Shown: positions 1 through 9,577 of the stretch, one piece after another
How positions within the stretch are numbered: position 1 is the first letter of the stretch
Layout of the letters: every line of letters starts with the position of its first letter
Source of the DNA: Shimwellia pseudoproteus
Lineage (GTDB): Bacteria; Pseudomonadota; Gammaproteobacteria; Enterobacterales; Enterobacteriaceae
Direction: 5' to 3'
NCBI RefSeq assembly: GCF_016415625.1
Contig: NZ_WBXP01000004.1
Coordinates: 1-64,000, forward strand
DNA: 64,000 nt
The notes under the pieces: generated by a model
Database searches by the model: none
Told to the model about the DNA's origin: nothing
Seen by the model: only the letters and a program-made list of their open reading frames with translations
Made by a program: the position numbers and the translations under genes

Positions 1-99
1 TTTTGAACTTTTGCTTTGTCACAGGATGTCGCTACAGGGTCAGGAGTGTGGTGATCTGATCCTAATTTCGGCTAAAAGTTCGATTTATTCAACAAAGCC

Positions 100-693
100 G
101 TGCTGGCCATGATGCAGGCCGTAAGGCGGGGGGCTACCGGGGAACGGGACTATTGTCTGATCCTGCTGGCATTCCGCCACGGTATGCGTATTAGTGAGCT
201 GCTTGATCTGCATTACCGGGACCTGGATCTCACTGAAGGGCGAATCAATATCCGGCGCCTGAAAAATGGCTTTTCGACCATTCATCCGCTGATGCCCGAT
301 AAACGTGATGCCATCGAAAGCTGGAGCCGGGCACGTAAAAACTGGCATGCGGCCCATAAAACCGATGCGATTTTTATTTCCCGCCGCGGGACACCGCTTT
401 CCCGCCAGCAGGCTTACCGGATTATCCGCAGCGCTGGCGAGGAGGCAGGTACCGCCACCAGTACCCATCCGCACATGCTGCGCCACGCCTGTGGTTATGA
501 GCTGGCGGAAAGGGGAACCGACACCCGGTTGATCCAGGATTATCTTGGCCATCGTAATATCCGCCATACGGTACGCTATACCGCCAGTAATGCCGCCCGG
601 TTTGCCGGATTATGGGATCGGAATAATTTGCTGGAGAAAAATTTACAGGAACAGCGATATTGGCTTAATACGTTGATTGAAAAGGAAAAATGA
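100..693 (+). CDS. FimB/FimE-type tyrosine recombinase
   Basis: Site-specific recombinase that would invert the fim switch lying just downstream. The 197-residue product matches FimB/FimE over almost the full family length (about 200 aa). Catalytic residues of the tyrosine recombinase fold are visible: Arg in RHGMRISELL, HMLRH, GHRNIRHT and the nucleophile Tyr in YTASNAARF. The start is doubtful. GTG at 100 has no clear Shine-Dalgarno sequence, and homology continues upstream for about five codons until an in-frame TAA at 73-75, so the first ten or so residues of the usual protein are missing or start at a non-standard codon. It sits where fimE sits in E. coli; a second recombinase gene could lie left of the window. 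It cannot be assigned to FimB or FimE specificity from sequence alone. Confidence 0.85.
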   Translation: MLAMMQAVRRGATGERDYCLILLAFRHGMRISELLDLHYRDLDLTEGRINIRRLKNGFSTIHPLMPDKRDAIESWSRARKNWHAAHKTDAIFISRRGTPLSRQQAYRIIRSAGEEAGTATSTHPHMLRHACGYELAERGTDTRLIQDYLGHRNIRHTVRYTASNAARFAGLWDRNNLLEKNLQEQRYWLNTLIEKEK

Positions 694-707
694 AATTGCG
701 AACAAGT

Positions 708-1029
708 CAATTGGGGCCATTTTGACCCATCGTTATAAATGGCTTATTTTTTGACTTTTTAGCGGTATGGTTGGTGATTAGTTCTTTGAATTGATGATTT
801 TTAAGATGCTAAATCTAGTAAATTACCGAGATAAAAAGCAGAAAATGCGGGGGATAACGTGCGATACTGCCGGGCAGTCGGGAGGTTATCAGGCGGGAAT
901 GTAAAGAAAGCGCTTAAAATAAACTTATGAAAATAAGTCTGATAATTAATTTTTTTAATAAAGTTCACACTTATTGGTTGCAAAAAATTATAAAACATTT
1001 TTATCATGTAAACGGTTTGGCCCCAATTG
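708..1029. repeat. fimS: fimS-type invertible promoter switch with inverted repeats
   Basis: A perfect 12-bp inverted repeat, CAATTGGGGCCA at 708-719 and TGGCCCCAATTG at 1018-1029, contains the 9-bp TTGGGGCCA core known from the E. coli fim switch. Core to core the element is 316 bp, against 314 bp in E. coli, and it is AT-rich. It lies between the recombinase gene and fimA, as expected. The inner flank of the left repeat (ATTTTGAC) and of the right repeat (AACGGTT) match the E. coli flanks in the ON orientation. The assembled orientation therefore places the fimA promoter toward fimA. No coding sequence lies in this interval. Confidence 0.93.
978..1007 (+). promoter_or_regulatory. fimA promoter inside the switch, facing fimA (phase ON)
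   Basis: TTGCAA at 978-983 (-35) and TATCAT at 1002-1007 (-10) are separated by 18 bp and lie just inside the right inverted repeat. Spacing and position match the E. coli fimA promoter (TTGAGA, 18 bp, TATGAT). Transcription would start close to or within the right repeat and leave about 140 nt of leader before fimA. Inversion would point this promoter at the recombinase gene. Confidence 0.8.
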
Positions 1030-1158
1030 TCCCATTAATTGGGTGAAAAACGTGCAGAACCGGCAGCCAGATCATGAGACGGACCAGAGGGATGCCTGGA
1101 TGGTGCACTGGCTGCCAAATAAGGTTCGTAATATTGATTTTGTTCAAAGGAAAAAGAC

Positions 1159-1707
1159 ATGAAAATCAAAGCACTGGCAATTGTTGTTCTGTCAGGTCTG
1201 TCCCTGTGCTCTGCGGCGGCCCTGGCCGATACGGCCACGGTTAACGGCGGTACTGTGCATTTTAAAGGCGAAATTGTTAACGCCGCCTGTGCTGTCGATG
1301 CTGGCTCTATCGATCAGTCCGTGCAACTGGGGCCGGTCCGTTCAGCAAAACTGGCGACCGCTGGCAGCACCAGCTCGCCGGTTGGGTTCAACATCCAGCT
1401 GGATGATTGCCATACCACCGTTTCCACTAAAGCCTCGGTTGCCTTCTCCGGGACGGCGGTGAACAGCACCAATACCACCGTACTGGCCCTGCAGGGTTCC
1501 GCAGCGGGCGGCGCGACCAATGTCGGCGTACAGATTCTCGATCGCACCGGCACTCCGCTGGGTCTGGACGGGGAAACCTTCAGCAGTGCAACGGTACTGA
1601 ACGACGGGACCAACGTCATTCCGTTTCAGGCACGTTATTACGCGACTGGCGCGGCAACAGCAGGCACGGCCAACGCCGACGCCACCTTTAAAGTGCAGTA
1701 CCAGTAA
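1159..1707 (+). CDS. fimA: Type 1 fimbria major pilin FimA
   Basis: Major structural subunit of the type 1 pilus, exported through the Sec system, chaperoned by FimC and polymerised at the FimD usher. The 182-residue product has a signal peptide ending near AALAD, the donor strand region ([18 protein letters not shown]), the conserved pair of cysteines and the C-terminal pilin motif ending in VQYQ. Length equals E. coli FimA (182 aa). The start ATG follows AAGGA with good spacing. It is the first gene of the fimAICDFGHK operon and is expressed from the promoter in the invertible switch. Confidence 0.97.
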   Translation: MKIKALAIVVLSGLSLCSAAALADTATVNGGTVHFKGEIVNAACAVDAGSIDQSVQLGPVRSAKLATAGSTSSPVGFNIQLDDCHTTVSTKASVAFSGTAVNSTNTTVLALQGSAAGGATNVGVQILDRTGTPLGLDGETFSSATVLNDGTNVIPFQARYYATGAATAGTANADATFKVQYQ

Positions 1708-1733
1708 GTCAGTAACCAGACAGGGATGCTATC

Positions 1734-1750
1734 CGGGCCAGGAGGGCCCG
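1734..1750 (+). terminator. Stem-loop between fimA and fimI
   Basis: CGGGCC at 1734-1739 pairs with GGCCCG at 1745-1750 around a 5-nt loop. No T-tract follows, so it is probably a partial attenuator or a 3'-end stabiliser that helps FimA outnumber the other subunits; that role is inferred. Confidence 0.5.
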
Positions 1751-1779
1751 CTATACACAGAGGGACTGGGGTGATAACG

Positions 1780-2319
1780 ATGCAAGGGATGAAAGCCGGA
1801 TGGTTACTGATGTTGCTGCCGCTGAGTGTCCAGGCCGGTAACCGGTGGAACGTGCTATTGCCCGGTGGTGAAATGCGCTTTCAGGGGGTCATTATCGCTG
1901 AGTCCTGCCGGGTTGACACCGGGGATCGTCAGATGACGGTCAACATGGGGCAAATCAGCAGTAACCGCTTTCACGCTGTGGGCGAGGACAGCAATCCCGT
2001 GGCTTTTGAGATTCACCTTCAGGACTGTACGACAGCGGTCAGCCAGCGGGTTGGCGTGGCATTTCAGGGGGTTGCCGATGGTAAAAATCCTGATGTGCTC
2101 TCAGTGGGGGAAGGGGACGGGATTGCCTCGGGCGTTGGCATTGCGCTGTTTGATGATAAGGACCGCCTGCTGCCGCTTAACGCGCCACCACAAACATGGA
2201 CCCGGTTATACGCCGGGCCGACAACGCTCCATTTTGTCGCGAAGTACCGGGCAACCAGCCGCCAGGTGGTGGGCGGTGTGGCAAATGCCCAGGCGTGGTT
2301 CTCCCTGACGTACCAGTAG
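1780..2319 (+). CDS. fimI: Fimbrial protein FimI
   Basis: FimI is a pilin-like subunit that in E. coli is thought to terminate pilus growth at the rod base. The 179-residue product has a signal peptide ending near VQAGN, the pilin domain with [27 protein letters not shown] and a C-terminal beta-zipper ending LTYQ. Length equals E. coli FimI. ATG at 1780 was chosen over the longer open frame because GGGGTG lies seven bases upstream and the length then matches. It lies between fimA and fimC in the standard order. Confidence 0.93.
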   Translation: MQGMKAGWLLMLLPLSVQAGNRWNVLLPGGEMRFQGVIIAESCRVDTGDRQMTVNMGQISSNRFHAVGEDSNPVAFEIHLQDCTTAVSQRVGVAFQGVADGKNPDVLSVGEGDGIASGVGIALFDDKDRLLPLNAPPQTWTRLYAGPTTLHFVAKYRATSRQVVGGVANAQAWFSLTYQ

Positions 2320-2383
2320 CAGGCCCGCCGCCATTGCGCCAATTCGGCACAGACGCACAACAAGAGAGAAAAAAGAGGTAAGT

Positions 2384-3086
2384 GTGAGAAATAAAGGGGA
2401 TATCGCGCGCGGTTTACTGGCGGGATTATTGCTGGTGGCCACGCTGGGAATGATGCCGCAGGCACAGGCCGGGGTGGCGCTGGGTGCTACCCGGGTTATT
2501 TACCCGGCGGGGAATAAACAGGTACAGCTGGCGGTGACAAACAACGATGACAGCAGCACCTATTTGATTCAGTCGTGGATTGAAAATGCCGCCGGCGATA
2601 AAGACAGCCGCTTTGTGATAACACCGCCGCTGTTTGCCATGCAGGGTAAAAAAGAGAACACCCTGCGCATTGTCGACGCCACCAATAACCAGTTACCCCA
2701 GGATAGGGAAAGCCTGTTTTGGGTAAATGTGAAAGCTATCCCCTCGATGGATAAAGCCAAACTCAGCGATAACACGCTGCAACTGGCGATTATCAGCCGA
2801 ATCAAACTCTATTACCGCCCGGCAAAACTGGCGCTGCCGCCGGATCAGGCCGCCGAAAAGTTAACTTTTAGCCGTAGCGGTAACGCGCTGGTCCTGAACA
2901 ATCCCACGCCGTATTTTCTGACGGTGACCGAACTTAATGCGGGCACCCGTGGGCTGGATAATGCGCTGGTCCCCCCCCATGGGGCAAACCCGGGTGAATC
3001 TGCCGCCAGACGCCGGGAGCACCATCACCTACCGGACCATCAATGACTACGGCGCACTGACCCCAAAAATGAAAGGCACGCTGTAA
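2384..3086 (+). pseudogene. fimC: Periplasmic chaperone FimC, frameshifted at a C8 tract
   Basis: FimC carries pilus subunits through the periplasm by donor strand complementation. The GTG start follows AAGAGG. Residues 1-29 are a signal peptide, and the mature part starts GVALGATRVIYPAG and has the Arg and Lys subunit-anchoring positions typical of PapD-like chaperones (VALGATRVIY, SRIKLYYRP). The frame is lost at eight Cs (2971-2978), giving a 220-residue product with an unrelated tail ending at 3046. Removing one C restores VPPMGQTRVNLPPDAGS and the family C-terminus YRTINDYGALTPKM up to a stop at 3084-3086, a 233-residue protein close to E. coli FimC (241 aa). The break is either a real slippage mutation, a phase-variable tract or a sequencing error; the rest of the operon looks intact. 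Confidence 0.9.
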
Positions 3087-3158
3087 CCGCAAGGGGACAC
3101 ACCACTTCCCCAGGGAATAAAAAGCACTGACAGCCGGGCGATGTTGACCGGAGGGACT

Positions 3159-5807
3159 ATGTCACATTTACAATATGGGGTGGGTCACCGGGGAGCCCGG
3201 TGCGCCGGGCACAACACTCCGGGTTCTGTTTTTACTGTTACGCCTCTCTTCTTTGCCATTTGGCTGGCGTTACCGGCGGCATCAGTACAGGCCAGTGCCC
3301 CCGGGGGGGATCTCTATTTTAACCCGCGCTTTCTGGCAGATGACCCCGCGGCGGTGGCGGATCTCTCCGGGTTTGAGAAAGGCCAGGAAGTCCCGCCGGG
3401 GACGTACCGTGTCGATATTTACCTGAATGATGGTTTTATGACCACCCGGGATGTGGCGTTCAACGCCGGGGAAGGCGGCCACGGCCTGGTGCCGTGTCTG
3501 ACCCGGGGGCAACTGGCGGGGATGGGGATCAATACCGCCGCGGTTGACGGAATGGCGGTACTGGCAGCGGATGCCTGTGTCCCCTTGACCGGGATTATCA
3601 AGGATGCCACCAGCCGCTTTGATGTCGGCCAGCAACGGCTGTACCTCACAGTGCCCCAGGCATTTATGGGCAACCGCGCCCGTGGGTATATTCCACCGGA
3701 ATTGTGGGATAACGGCATCACCGCCGGTCTGCTCAACTACAACCTCACCGGGAATAATGTCCATAACCGTACCGGGGGCACCAGTAATTATGCGTATCTG
3801 AATTTACAGAGCGGCCTCAATATCGGCGCCTGGCGCCTGCGGGATAACTCGACCTGGAGCTACAGCAGCGGCGGGGCGGCCACCCACGAAAATAAATGGC
3901 AGCACGTCAATAGCTGGCTGGAACGCGATATTACCTCACTGCGCTCGCGGCTGACGCTGGGGGACAGCTATACCAATGGCGATGTGTTCGACGGTATTAA
4001 CTTTCGCGGTGCGCAGCTGGCCTCCGATGACAATATGCTGCCGGACAGCCAAAAAGGGTTTGCCCCGGTTATTCACGGTATCGCCCGGGGTACTGCTCAG
4101 GTGTCTATCCGGCAAAATGGCTATGAAATCTATCAGAGCACGGTGCCGCCAGGGCCATTTACCATCAATGATCTCTATGCGGCGGGGAACGGCGGTGATC
4201 TCCAGGTCACCATTAAAGAAACCGACGGCAGTAACCAGGTCTTCACGGTGCCCTGGTCCACGGTGCCGAACCTGCAGCGTGAAGGCCATACCCGTTTTGC
4301 GCTGACCGCCGGGGAGTTTCGCAGTGGCGGTGGGCAACAGGAAAAGCCCCGGTTTTTCCAGGGCACGGCGCTGCGTGGCTTTGCGGCGGGCTGGACCCTG
4401 TATGGGGGAACCCAACTGGCCGATCGCTACCGGGCTTTTAACGTTGGGATAGGGAAAAACCTCGGCGAGTTTGGGGCGATATCCGTGGATATCACCCAGG
4501 CGAACGCCACCCTGCCGGATGACAGCCAACACCAGGGCCAGTCTCTGCGCTTTCTGTATAACAAATCGCTCAATGATACCGGCACCAATATTCAGCTGGT
4601 GGGCTACCGCTATTCCACCGAAGGCTATTTCAGCTTTGCGGATACCACCTACCGCCGGATGAGTGGGTATAACGTCGAAACCCAGGACGGGGTGGTTGAG
4701 ATGAAACCGAAGTTTACCGATTACTACAACCTGGCCTACAGCAAGCGCGGCCGTATCCAGGCCAGCGTTACCCAACAGCTGGGGCGTACCGCGACGTTAT
4801 ACCTGAGCGGTAGCCACCAGAGCTACTGGGGGACGGGACGCACTGATCAGCAACTGCAAACCGGGCTGAACGCGGCCATTGATGATATCAACTGGACGGT
4901 GAGCTATAGCCTGACCAAAAACGCCTGGCAGCACGGGCGGGATCAAATGCTGGCGGTTAACGTCAATATTCCCTTCAGCCACTGGTTGCGCTCCGACAGC
5001 CAGTCCGTCTGGCGCCACGCCAGCGCCAGTTACAGCATGTCGCACGACCTGAATGGCCGGATGACAAATCTGGCAGGGCTGTACGGCACCCTGCTGGATG
5101 ATAATAACCTCAGTTATAGCGTGCAGACGGGCTACGCGGCCGGCGGTAATGGCAACAGTGGTGATACCGGTTATGCGGCCCTGAACTATCGCGGGGGGTA
5201 CGGCAATGCCAACCTCGGTTACAGCCGTGGCGACGGTATTAAGCAGCTGTATTACGGCGTCAGCGGCGGCGTTCTGGCCCATGCCAATGGCATCACCCTT
5301 AGCCAGCCCCTGAACGATACCGTGGTGCTTATCAAAGCGCCGGGGGCCGGGAATGCCCGGGTGGAGAACCAGACCGGGGTGTATACCGACTGGCGGGGCT
5401 ATGGGGTTATCCCTTACGCCACGGAATACCGTGAAAACCGGATTGCGCTGGATACCAACACCCTGGCGGATAACGTCGACCTGGATGACGCGGTGGTTAA
5501 CGTGGTGCCAACCCACGGCGCGATTGTCCGGGCCGATTTCAATGCCCATGTGGGGGTGAAAATGTTGCTGACGCTGACCCATAACGGCAAGCCGGTTCCC
5601 TTTGGGGCCACGGTGAGCACGGGTAATAGCCAGGGGGGCAGTATTGTGGCGGATAACGGCCAGGTCTACCTGAGCGGGATGCCGCGCCAGGGCAAGGTGC
5701 AGGCGGTATGGGGGGAGACGCCGGATACCCGCTGTGTGGCGCAGTACCGGCTGGCGGATCAGGATAAACAACCACTGCTGACCCAGCTGTCCGCTGTGTG
5801 CCGCTAA
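3159..5807 (+). CDS. fimD: Outer membrane usher FimD
   Basis: Outer membrane assembly platform that takes chaperone-subunit complexes and threads the growing pilus out. The 882-residue product has a long signal region, an N-terminal chaperone-binding domain starting DLYFNPRFL, a 24-strand barrel with plug, and C-terminal domains ending in LSAVCR with the paired cysteines. E. coli FimD is 878 aa and matches over the whole length. ATG at 3159 was chosen because GGAGGG is at 3150-3155; an upstream ATG at 3141 in the same frame lacks a ribosome site. FimD needs FimC, so its function depends on the state of the fimC frame. Confidence 0.96.
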   Translation: MSHLQYGVGHRGARCAGHNTPGSVFTVTPLFFAIWLALPAASVQASAPGGDLYFNPRFLADDPAAVADLSGFEKGQEVPPGTYRVDIYLNDGFMTTRDVAFNAGEGGHGLVPCLTRGQLAGMGINTAAVDGMAVLAADACVPLTGIIKDATSRFDVGQQRLYLTVPQAFMGNRARGYIPPELWDNGITAGLLNYNLTGNNVHNRTGGTSNYAYLNLQSGLNIGAWRLRDNSTWSYSSGGAATHENKWQHVNSWLERDITSLRSRLTLGDSYTNGDVFDGINFRGAQLASDDNMLPDSQKGFAPVIHGIARGTAQVSIRQNGYEIYQSTVPPGPFTINDLYAAGNGGDLQVTIKETDGSNQVFTVPWSTVPNLQREGHTRFALTAGEFRSGGGQQEKPRFFQGTALRGFAAGWTLYGGTQLADRYRAFNVGIGKNLGEFGAISVDITQANATLPDDSQHQGQSLRFLYNKSLNDTGTNIQLVGYRYSTEGYFSFADTTYRRMSGYNVETQDGVVEMKPKFTDYYNLAYSKRGRIQASVTQQLGRTATLYLSGSHQSYWGTGRTDQQLQTGLNAAIDDINWTVSYSLTKNAWQHGRDQMLAVNVNIPFSHWLRSDSQSVWRHASASYSMSHDLNGRMTNLAGLYGTLLDDNNLSYSVQTGYAAGGNGNSGDTGYAALNYRGGYGNANLGYSRGDGIKQLYYGVSGGVLAHANGITLSQPLNDTVVLIKAPGAGNARVENQTGVYTDWRGYGVIPYATEYRENRIALDTNTLADNVDLDDAVVNVVPTHGAIVRADFNAHVGVKMLLTLTHNGKPVPFGATVSTGNSQGGSIVADNGQVYLSGMPRQGKVQAVWGETPDTRCVAQYRLADQDKQPLLTQLSAVCR

Positions 5808-5817
5808 GGAGCCGATG

Positions 5818-6360
5818 ATGACAGCACTATTACATTCTGCACGGGGGGGCGTCCTGGCCATGATACTGGCACTGATGGCCGGTTATGCCCAGGGGGCGGA
5901 CAGCACCATCACCATCAGCGGCAATGTCCGGGATAACGCCTGTGCGGTGGGCAGTGAATCAAAAGACTTCACGGTCGACCTGATGAATAACCCGTCAAAG
6001 CAGTTTTCTGCCGTCGGGTCCACGACGGCGCTGGTGCCGTTTCGGATTGTACTGTCGCCCTGCGGCAGTGCGGTGAGCGCGGTAAAAATTGGCTTTACCG
6101 GTAATGCCGATACCAGTAACACCAGCCTGCTGAGGCTGGACAGCGGCGCGGCGTCGGCCACCGGGCTGGGGATCCAAATCCTCGATGCCCGCCAGCACGC
6201 GCTGGCGCTGAATGCCCCGTCGTCCGCGATCCCGTGGACCGCGCTGAATCATGGGCAAACCAACACCCTGAACTTTTATGCCCGCCTGATGGCGACCCGG
6301 CTACCGGTCAGTGCCGGGCATGTCAGAGCCACAGCGACTTTTACACTCGAATTTCAGTAA
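5818..6360 (+). CDS. fimF: Fimbrial tip adaptor FimF
   Basis: Minor pilin linking the rod to the tip fibrillum. The 180-residue product has a signal peptide ending near GYAQGAD, the donor strand ([14 protein letters not shown]), a disulfide pair and a beta-zipper ending LEFQ. The AAGGAG ribosome site overlaps the fimD stop; of two tandem ATGs (5815 and 5818) the second has the better spacing. Close to E. coli FimF (176 aa). Confidence 0.95.
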   Translation: MTALLHSARGGVLAMILALMAGYAQGADSTITISGNVRDNACAVGSESKDFTVDLMNNPSKQFSAVGSTTALVPFRIVLSPCGSAVSAVKIGFTGNADTSNTSLLRLDSGAASATGLGIQILDARQHALALNAPSSAIPWTALNHGQTNTLNFYARLMATRLPVSAGHVRATATFTLEFQ

Positions 6361-6371
6361 CCGGAGGAAAA

Positions 6372-6875
6372 ATGAAACGGCATTATGCGGCATGGCTGCT
6401 GGCGGGATTACTGGGCCCGGCCCCGCTTTTTTCCCCGGCAGCGGATATCACCATCACGGTAAACGGGCGGGTGGTGGCCGGGCCCTGTACGGTGTCCACG
6501 CCTACCCCCAACGTGCCGTTGGACGATTTGTACACCTTCAGTCTGGCTTCTGCCGGGGCCAGTTCAGCCTGGTATAACGTGACCCTTAACCTCAGTAACT
6601 GCCCGGTGGGGACATCACGGGTGACCGCCACATTTAGCGGTACCGCCGACAGTACCGGCTATTACAAGAATCAGGGGACTGCAGGCAATATTCAACTGGA
6701 GTTACAGGACAACGCTGGCGCCACACTCAATAACGGCAGCAATAAAACGGTGACGGTCAACGGCACAACCCAGGCCGCCAGTTTTCCGCTGCAAGTCAGG
6801 GCGCTGTCGGTGAAAGGCGGCGCTACCCAGGGAACCATCCAGGGGGTGATCAATGTCACCTACACCTGGGCCTGA
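6372..6875 (+). CDS. fimG: Fimbrial tip adaptor FimG
   Basis: Minor pilin placed between FimF and FimH; its N-terminal strand completes the FimH pilin domain. The product is 167 aa, exactly the E. coli FimG length, with a signal peptide ending near SPAAD, the donor strand ADITITVNGRVVAGPC, a second cysteine in LSNCPVG and the C-terminal motif NVTYTWA. GGAGG lies before the ATG, 11 bases after the fimF stop. Confidence 0.96.
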   Translation: MKRHYAAWLLAGLLGPAPLFSPAADITITVNGRVVAGPCTVSTPTPNVPLDDLYTFSLASAGASSAWYNVTLNLSNCPVGTSRVTATFSGTADSTGYYKNQGTAGNIQLELQDNAGATLNNGSNKTVTVNGTTQAASFPLQVRALSVKGGATQGTIQGVINVTYTWA

Positions 6876-6892
6876 GTCAGGAGAGTCAGTGA

Positions 6893-7798
6893 ATGAAAAA
6901 AATACTAACCCTGTTCAGCACGCTGTTGTTGCTGGGCTGGTCGGTGAGTGCCTGGTCATTCGCCTGCAAAACCGCCAGCGGCGCCACTGTCCCCATTGGC
7001 GGCGGTTCTGCCAATGTGTATGTCGATCTGGCCCCCGCCGTGAGCGTGGGGCAAAACCTGGTGGTGGATCTGTCGACCCAAATTTTCTGCCATAACGACT
7101 ACCCGGAAAAAATGACCGATTACGCGACTCTCCAGCTGGGATCGGCATACGGTGGGGTGCTGTCCAGTTTCTCCGGTACGGTGAAATATAACGGCAGCTC
7201 CTACCAGTTCCCGACTAACTCGGAAACGCCCCGGGTGGTCTATGACTCCAGAACAGACAGACCCTGGCCCACGGCGCTGTATTTAACCCCCATTAGTACC
7301 GCGGGTGGGGTCACCATTAGCGCCGGTTCGCTGATTGCGGTGCTGATCCTGCATCAGACCAATAACTTCAGCGGCGACTCCTTCCAGTTTATCTGGAATA
7401 TTTATGCCAACAACAATGTGGTGGTCCCGACCGGGGGCTGTGATGTTTCTGCCCGTGATGTGACGGTGACCCTGCCGAATTACCCGGGATCGATGGCGGT
7501 ACCGGTAACGGTACGCTGCGCGCAGAACCAGCGCATCAGTTATTACCTTTCCGGTACCACGGCGGATACCGCCAATACCGTGTTCACCAACACCGCATCA
7601 GCGTCCGCCGCTCAGGGGATTGGGGTGCAAATGACCCATAACGGCAGCGCGGTGGCCGCTAATAATCCCGTCTCGCTTGGCACCGTGGGGACCTCGGCGG
7701 TGAACCTTGGGTTAACCGCCACCTATGCCCGCACCACCGGGCAGGTGACCGCAGGCAACGTCCAGTCAATTATCGGGGTGACCTTTGTTTACCCGTAA
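6893..7798 (+). CDS. fimH: Mannose-specific tip adhesin FimH
   Basis: Two-domain adhesin at the pilus tip. The 301-residue product has a 22-residue signal peptide, and the mature chain starts FACKTASG as in E. coli. The mannose pocket residues are present: N-terminal Phe, the Asn-Asp pair in CHNDYP, Asp in TDYATL, and Gln, Asn, Asp and Phe in the stretch HQTNNFSGDSFQF. The linker and pilin domain follow after PTGGCDVSARDV. Mannose binding is therefore expected. Start ATG follows AGGAGAG, 17 bases after fimG. The C-terminus ends VYP where E. coli ends VYQ. Confidence 0.96.
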   Translation: MKKILTLFSTLLLLGWSVSAWSFACKTASGATVPIGGGSANVYVDLAPAVSVGQNLVVDLSTQIFCHNDYPEKMTDYATLQLGSAYGGVLSSFSGTVKYNGSSYQFPTNSETPRVVYDSRTDRPWPTALYLTPISTAGGVTISAGSLIAVLILHQTNNFSGDSFQFIWNIYANNNVVVPTGGCDVSARDVTVTLPNYPGSMAVPVTVRCAQNQRISYYLSGTTADTANTVFTNTASASAAQGIGVQMTHNGSAVAANNPVSLGTVGTSAVNLGLTATYARTTGQVTAGNVQSIIGVTFVYP

Positions 7799-7814
7799 TC
7801 ATGATCAGCGTGTT

Positions 7815-9257
7815 ATGCGGGAGCGTGTTATTCAGGATTATGTACTCTCGCCGTGCCACTGGGCCGCGAATGGGCTACGGCTGTTGATGGCGTCAGACCA
7901 GCAGCCCGTATCACTGCTGCCTGCTGAAGGGCAGGGCAACGGGCCGCGGTTTATGACCGCAGATGTGAAGCGGCTGGTGGTCTTCCTGCCGGGGGAACCC
8001 TACTGGGGGCTGGCCACGCTGCACCAGGTGGCGGTGCTGATAGCCCTGGCAGAAAAACCCCTGCCGGTGTTGATCCTCAGCCGCAGCCCGGCGGCCTGGT
8101 TATGGAAAACGCTGCTCAACTGGGTAGGGAACCCCCGGCAACTGTCCGCGGTTCACGCGGCGCCCTCGGACTTACCCTATCCGCGCCTGGCGGGGCTGAT
8201 GCAGCAGCGTTTTCGCTATTGCCCGCTGCTGAAACAACTCTTTCTGGAGGATGCTGAGCGGCGCAGAATACCCAGTGAAGGGCTGACCCGGGCTGAACTG
8301 CAAACCGCGCTGGATATGCTGCGCGGCAAAAATATTCATGAGCAAGTAAAACGGCGCGGCATTAGCCTGAAAACCCTTTATCGCCAGAAGACATCAGGGC
8401 TGAAAAAAATGGTTGAGTACCATCCCGAGCTAGCGGCCAGGTTCCCCAAATCACTCCCCAGGCACCGGTCGCTGGTGACGCTATCGGCCTTTGAGCGGGC
8501 ATTTATGCGCGCCATCAGTGAGCAGCAGATAATTCCGGTGTTCCAGCCGATTGTCGACAACAACCGGCGGCTGAAAGGGGTTGAGATCCTGGCGCGCTGG
8601 CGATGCAACGACAATAGTCTGTTATTGCCCGGGGAGTTTTTACCCCATCTCCAGGCTGACATCGTGTGGCAGCAGCTGACGGCCTGGGTTCTTCAGGAAG
8701 CGGTGTGCGGGATTAATCAGTATGCCGGGGCGTTCTACTTTACGGCTAATATCCCCGCCAGCGTCGCCCGGGAACGGCACCTGCTGGCCATGGTGAAGGC
8801 GGCTACGGCGCAGTTGCACCAGCCCCAGTGGGCCGCGCGGCTGGTACTGGAATTTACTGAAACGCTTGATCTCAACCGTTTCCCCCGGGCGGCGGCGAAC
8901 CTTGAGCAGCTGCAACAGGCGGGGGTCCGGGTGATGCTTGATGACTGCTTCTCGCGTAATAGCGTTTTTTTCCCCGTGAGGACCGCGCATTTTAATGCAT
9001 ATAAGCTGGATATGAGTATTGTCAGCGATGCACAACACGATGATCATGCCCGTAACCTGATAAAAACACTGGTGTATTATTGCCGGCTGACCGGCAGTGG
9101 CTGTATTGCGGAAGGGGTGGATAGCCAGGAAAAACGTAGATTACTTGAGGTGTTGGGGATCACGCATTTCCAGGGGTATTTATTCTCACCGCCGGTAACC
9201 CGGGAATATTTGCCCGCGCTTATTGACCATTTTTTATCCGACGATACGGTAAAATAG
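7815..9257 (+). CDS. fimK: FimK-like regulator: LuxR-type HTH plus EAL domain
   Basis: In Klebsiella pneumoniae FimK follows fimH and joins a DNA-binding region to a c-di-GMP phosphodiesterase (EAL) domain that affects fimbriation; place and layout agree here. The 480-residue product has an N-terminal region of unclear fold, a LuxR-like helix-turn-helix near residues 160-205 (LTRAELQTALDMLRGKNIHE, then SLKTLYRQK), and an EAL domain from about 235 to 475. The EAL signature reads EIL at Glu257, and the other usual residues are visible: Asn in TANIPAS, Glu in LEFTET, the Asp pair in MLDDCF, Lys in YKLDM, Glu433 in AEGVD and Gln in FQGYLF. The enzyme may therefore still be active. ATG 7815 was chosen; TTG 7785 in the same frame would overlap fimH. 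No clear ribosome site is visible, so translation may be coupled to fimH. Confidence 0.85.
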   Translation: MRERVIQDYVLSPCHWAANGLRLLMASDQQPVSLLPAEGQGNGPRFMTADVKRLVVFLPGEPYWGLATLHQVAVLIALAEKPLPVLILSRSPAAWLWKTLLNWVGNPRQLSAVHAAPSDLPYPRLAGLMQQRFRYCPLLKQLFLEDAERRRIPSEGLTRAELQTALDMLRGKNIHEQVKRRGISLKTLYRQKTSGLKKMVEYHPELAARFPKSLPRHRSLVTLSAFERAFMRAISEQQIIPVFQPIVDNNRRLKGVEILARWRCNDNSLLLPGEFLPHLQADIVWQQLTAWVLQEAVCGINQYAGAFYFTANIPASVARERHLLAMVKAATAQLHQPQWAARLVLEFTETLDLNRFPRAAANLEQLQQAGVRVMLDDCFSRNSVFFPVRTAHFNAYKLDMSIVSDAQHDDHARNLIKTLVYYCRLTGSGCIAEGVDSQEKRRLLEVLGITHFQGYLFSPPVTREYLPALIDHFLSDDTVK

Positions 9258-9577
9258 CAAGATAATTCTTATCTATTATAACGCTCGTTGTCAGGTAAAT
9301 TGCCCGGCGGTCAATATATCAGTGATGCTATTAACAAATAACGGCTGATACTTTTTTATCAAAAACAGTTACTCGCGGTATAAGTATAGTCTATTTTTAA
9401 TTTCCCGGGGGGATATTTCCCCATCTGATATTCAGTAAATTAATTGTCCCGCAAAAGTCCACATTTTAGTGTGAATTATTAAGATACTTGAACTTTTGTG
9501 AACCCCATCAATAAAAAAGTTCCAGCACTATCTTAACTTACAGTAAAGCAATGTTGTGTTGTCGTGGAGAGGGAAAT
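9258..9577. other. Non-coding gap downstream of fimK
   Basis: 320 bp of AT-rich DNA between the fimbrial operon and the next small gene. No reading frame, repeat or clear terminator was found; it may carry the promoter of the downstream gene. Confidence 0.5.

Noticed and set aside
100..693. Phage-type integrase or attachment site
   Set aside because: The product matches FimB/FimE closely, the target switch is adjacent, and no phage genes or direct att repeats are present.
4797..5861. Long minus-strand frame of 354 codons opposite fimD
   Set aside because: Antisense shadow of a well-conserved usher gene in GC-rich DNA; no independent features.
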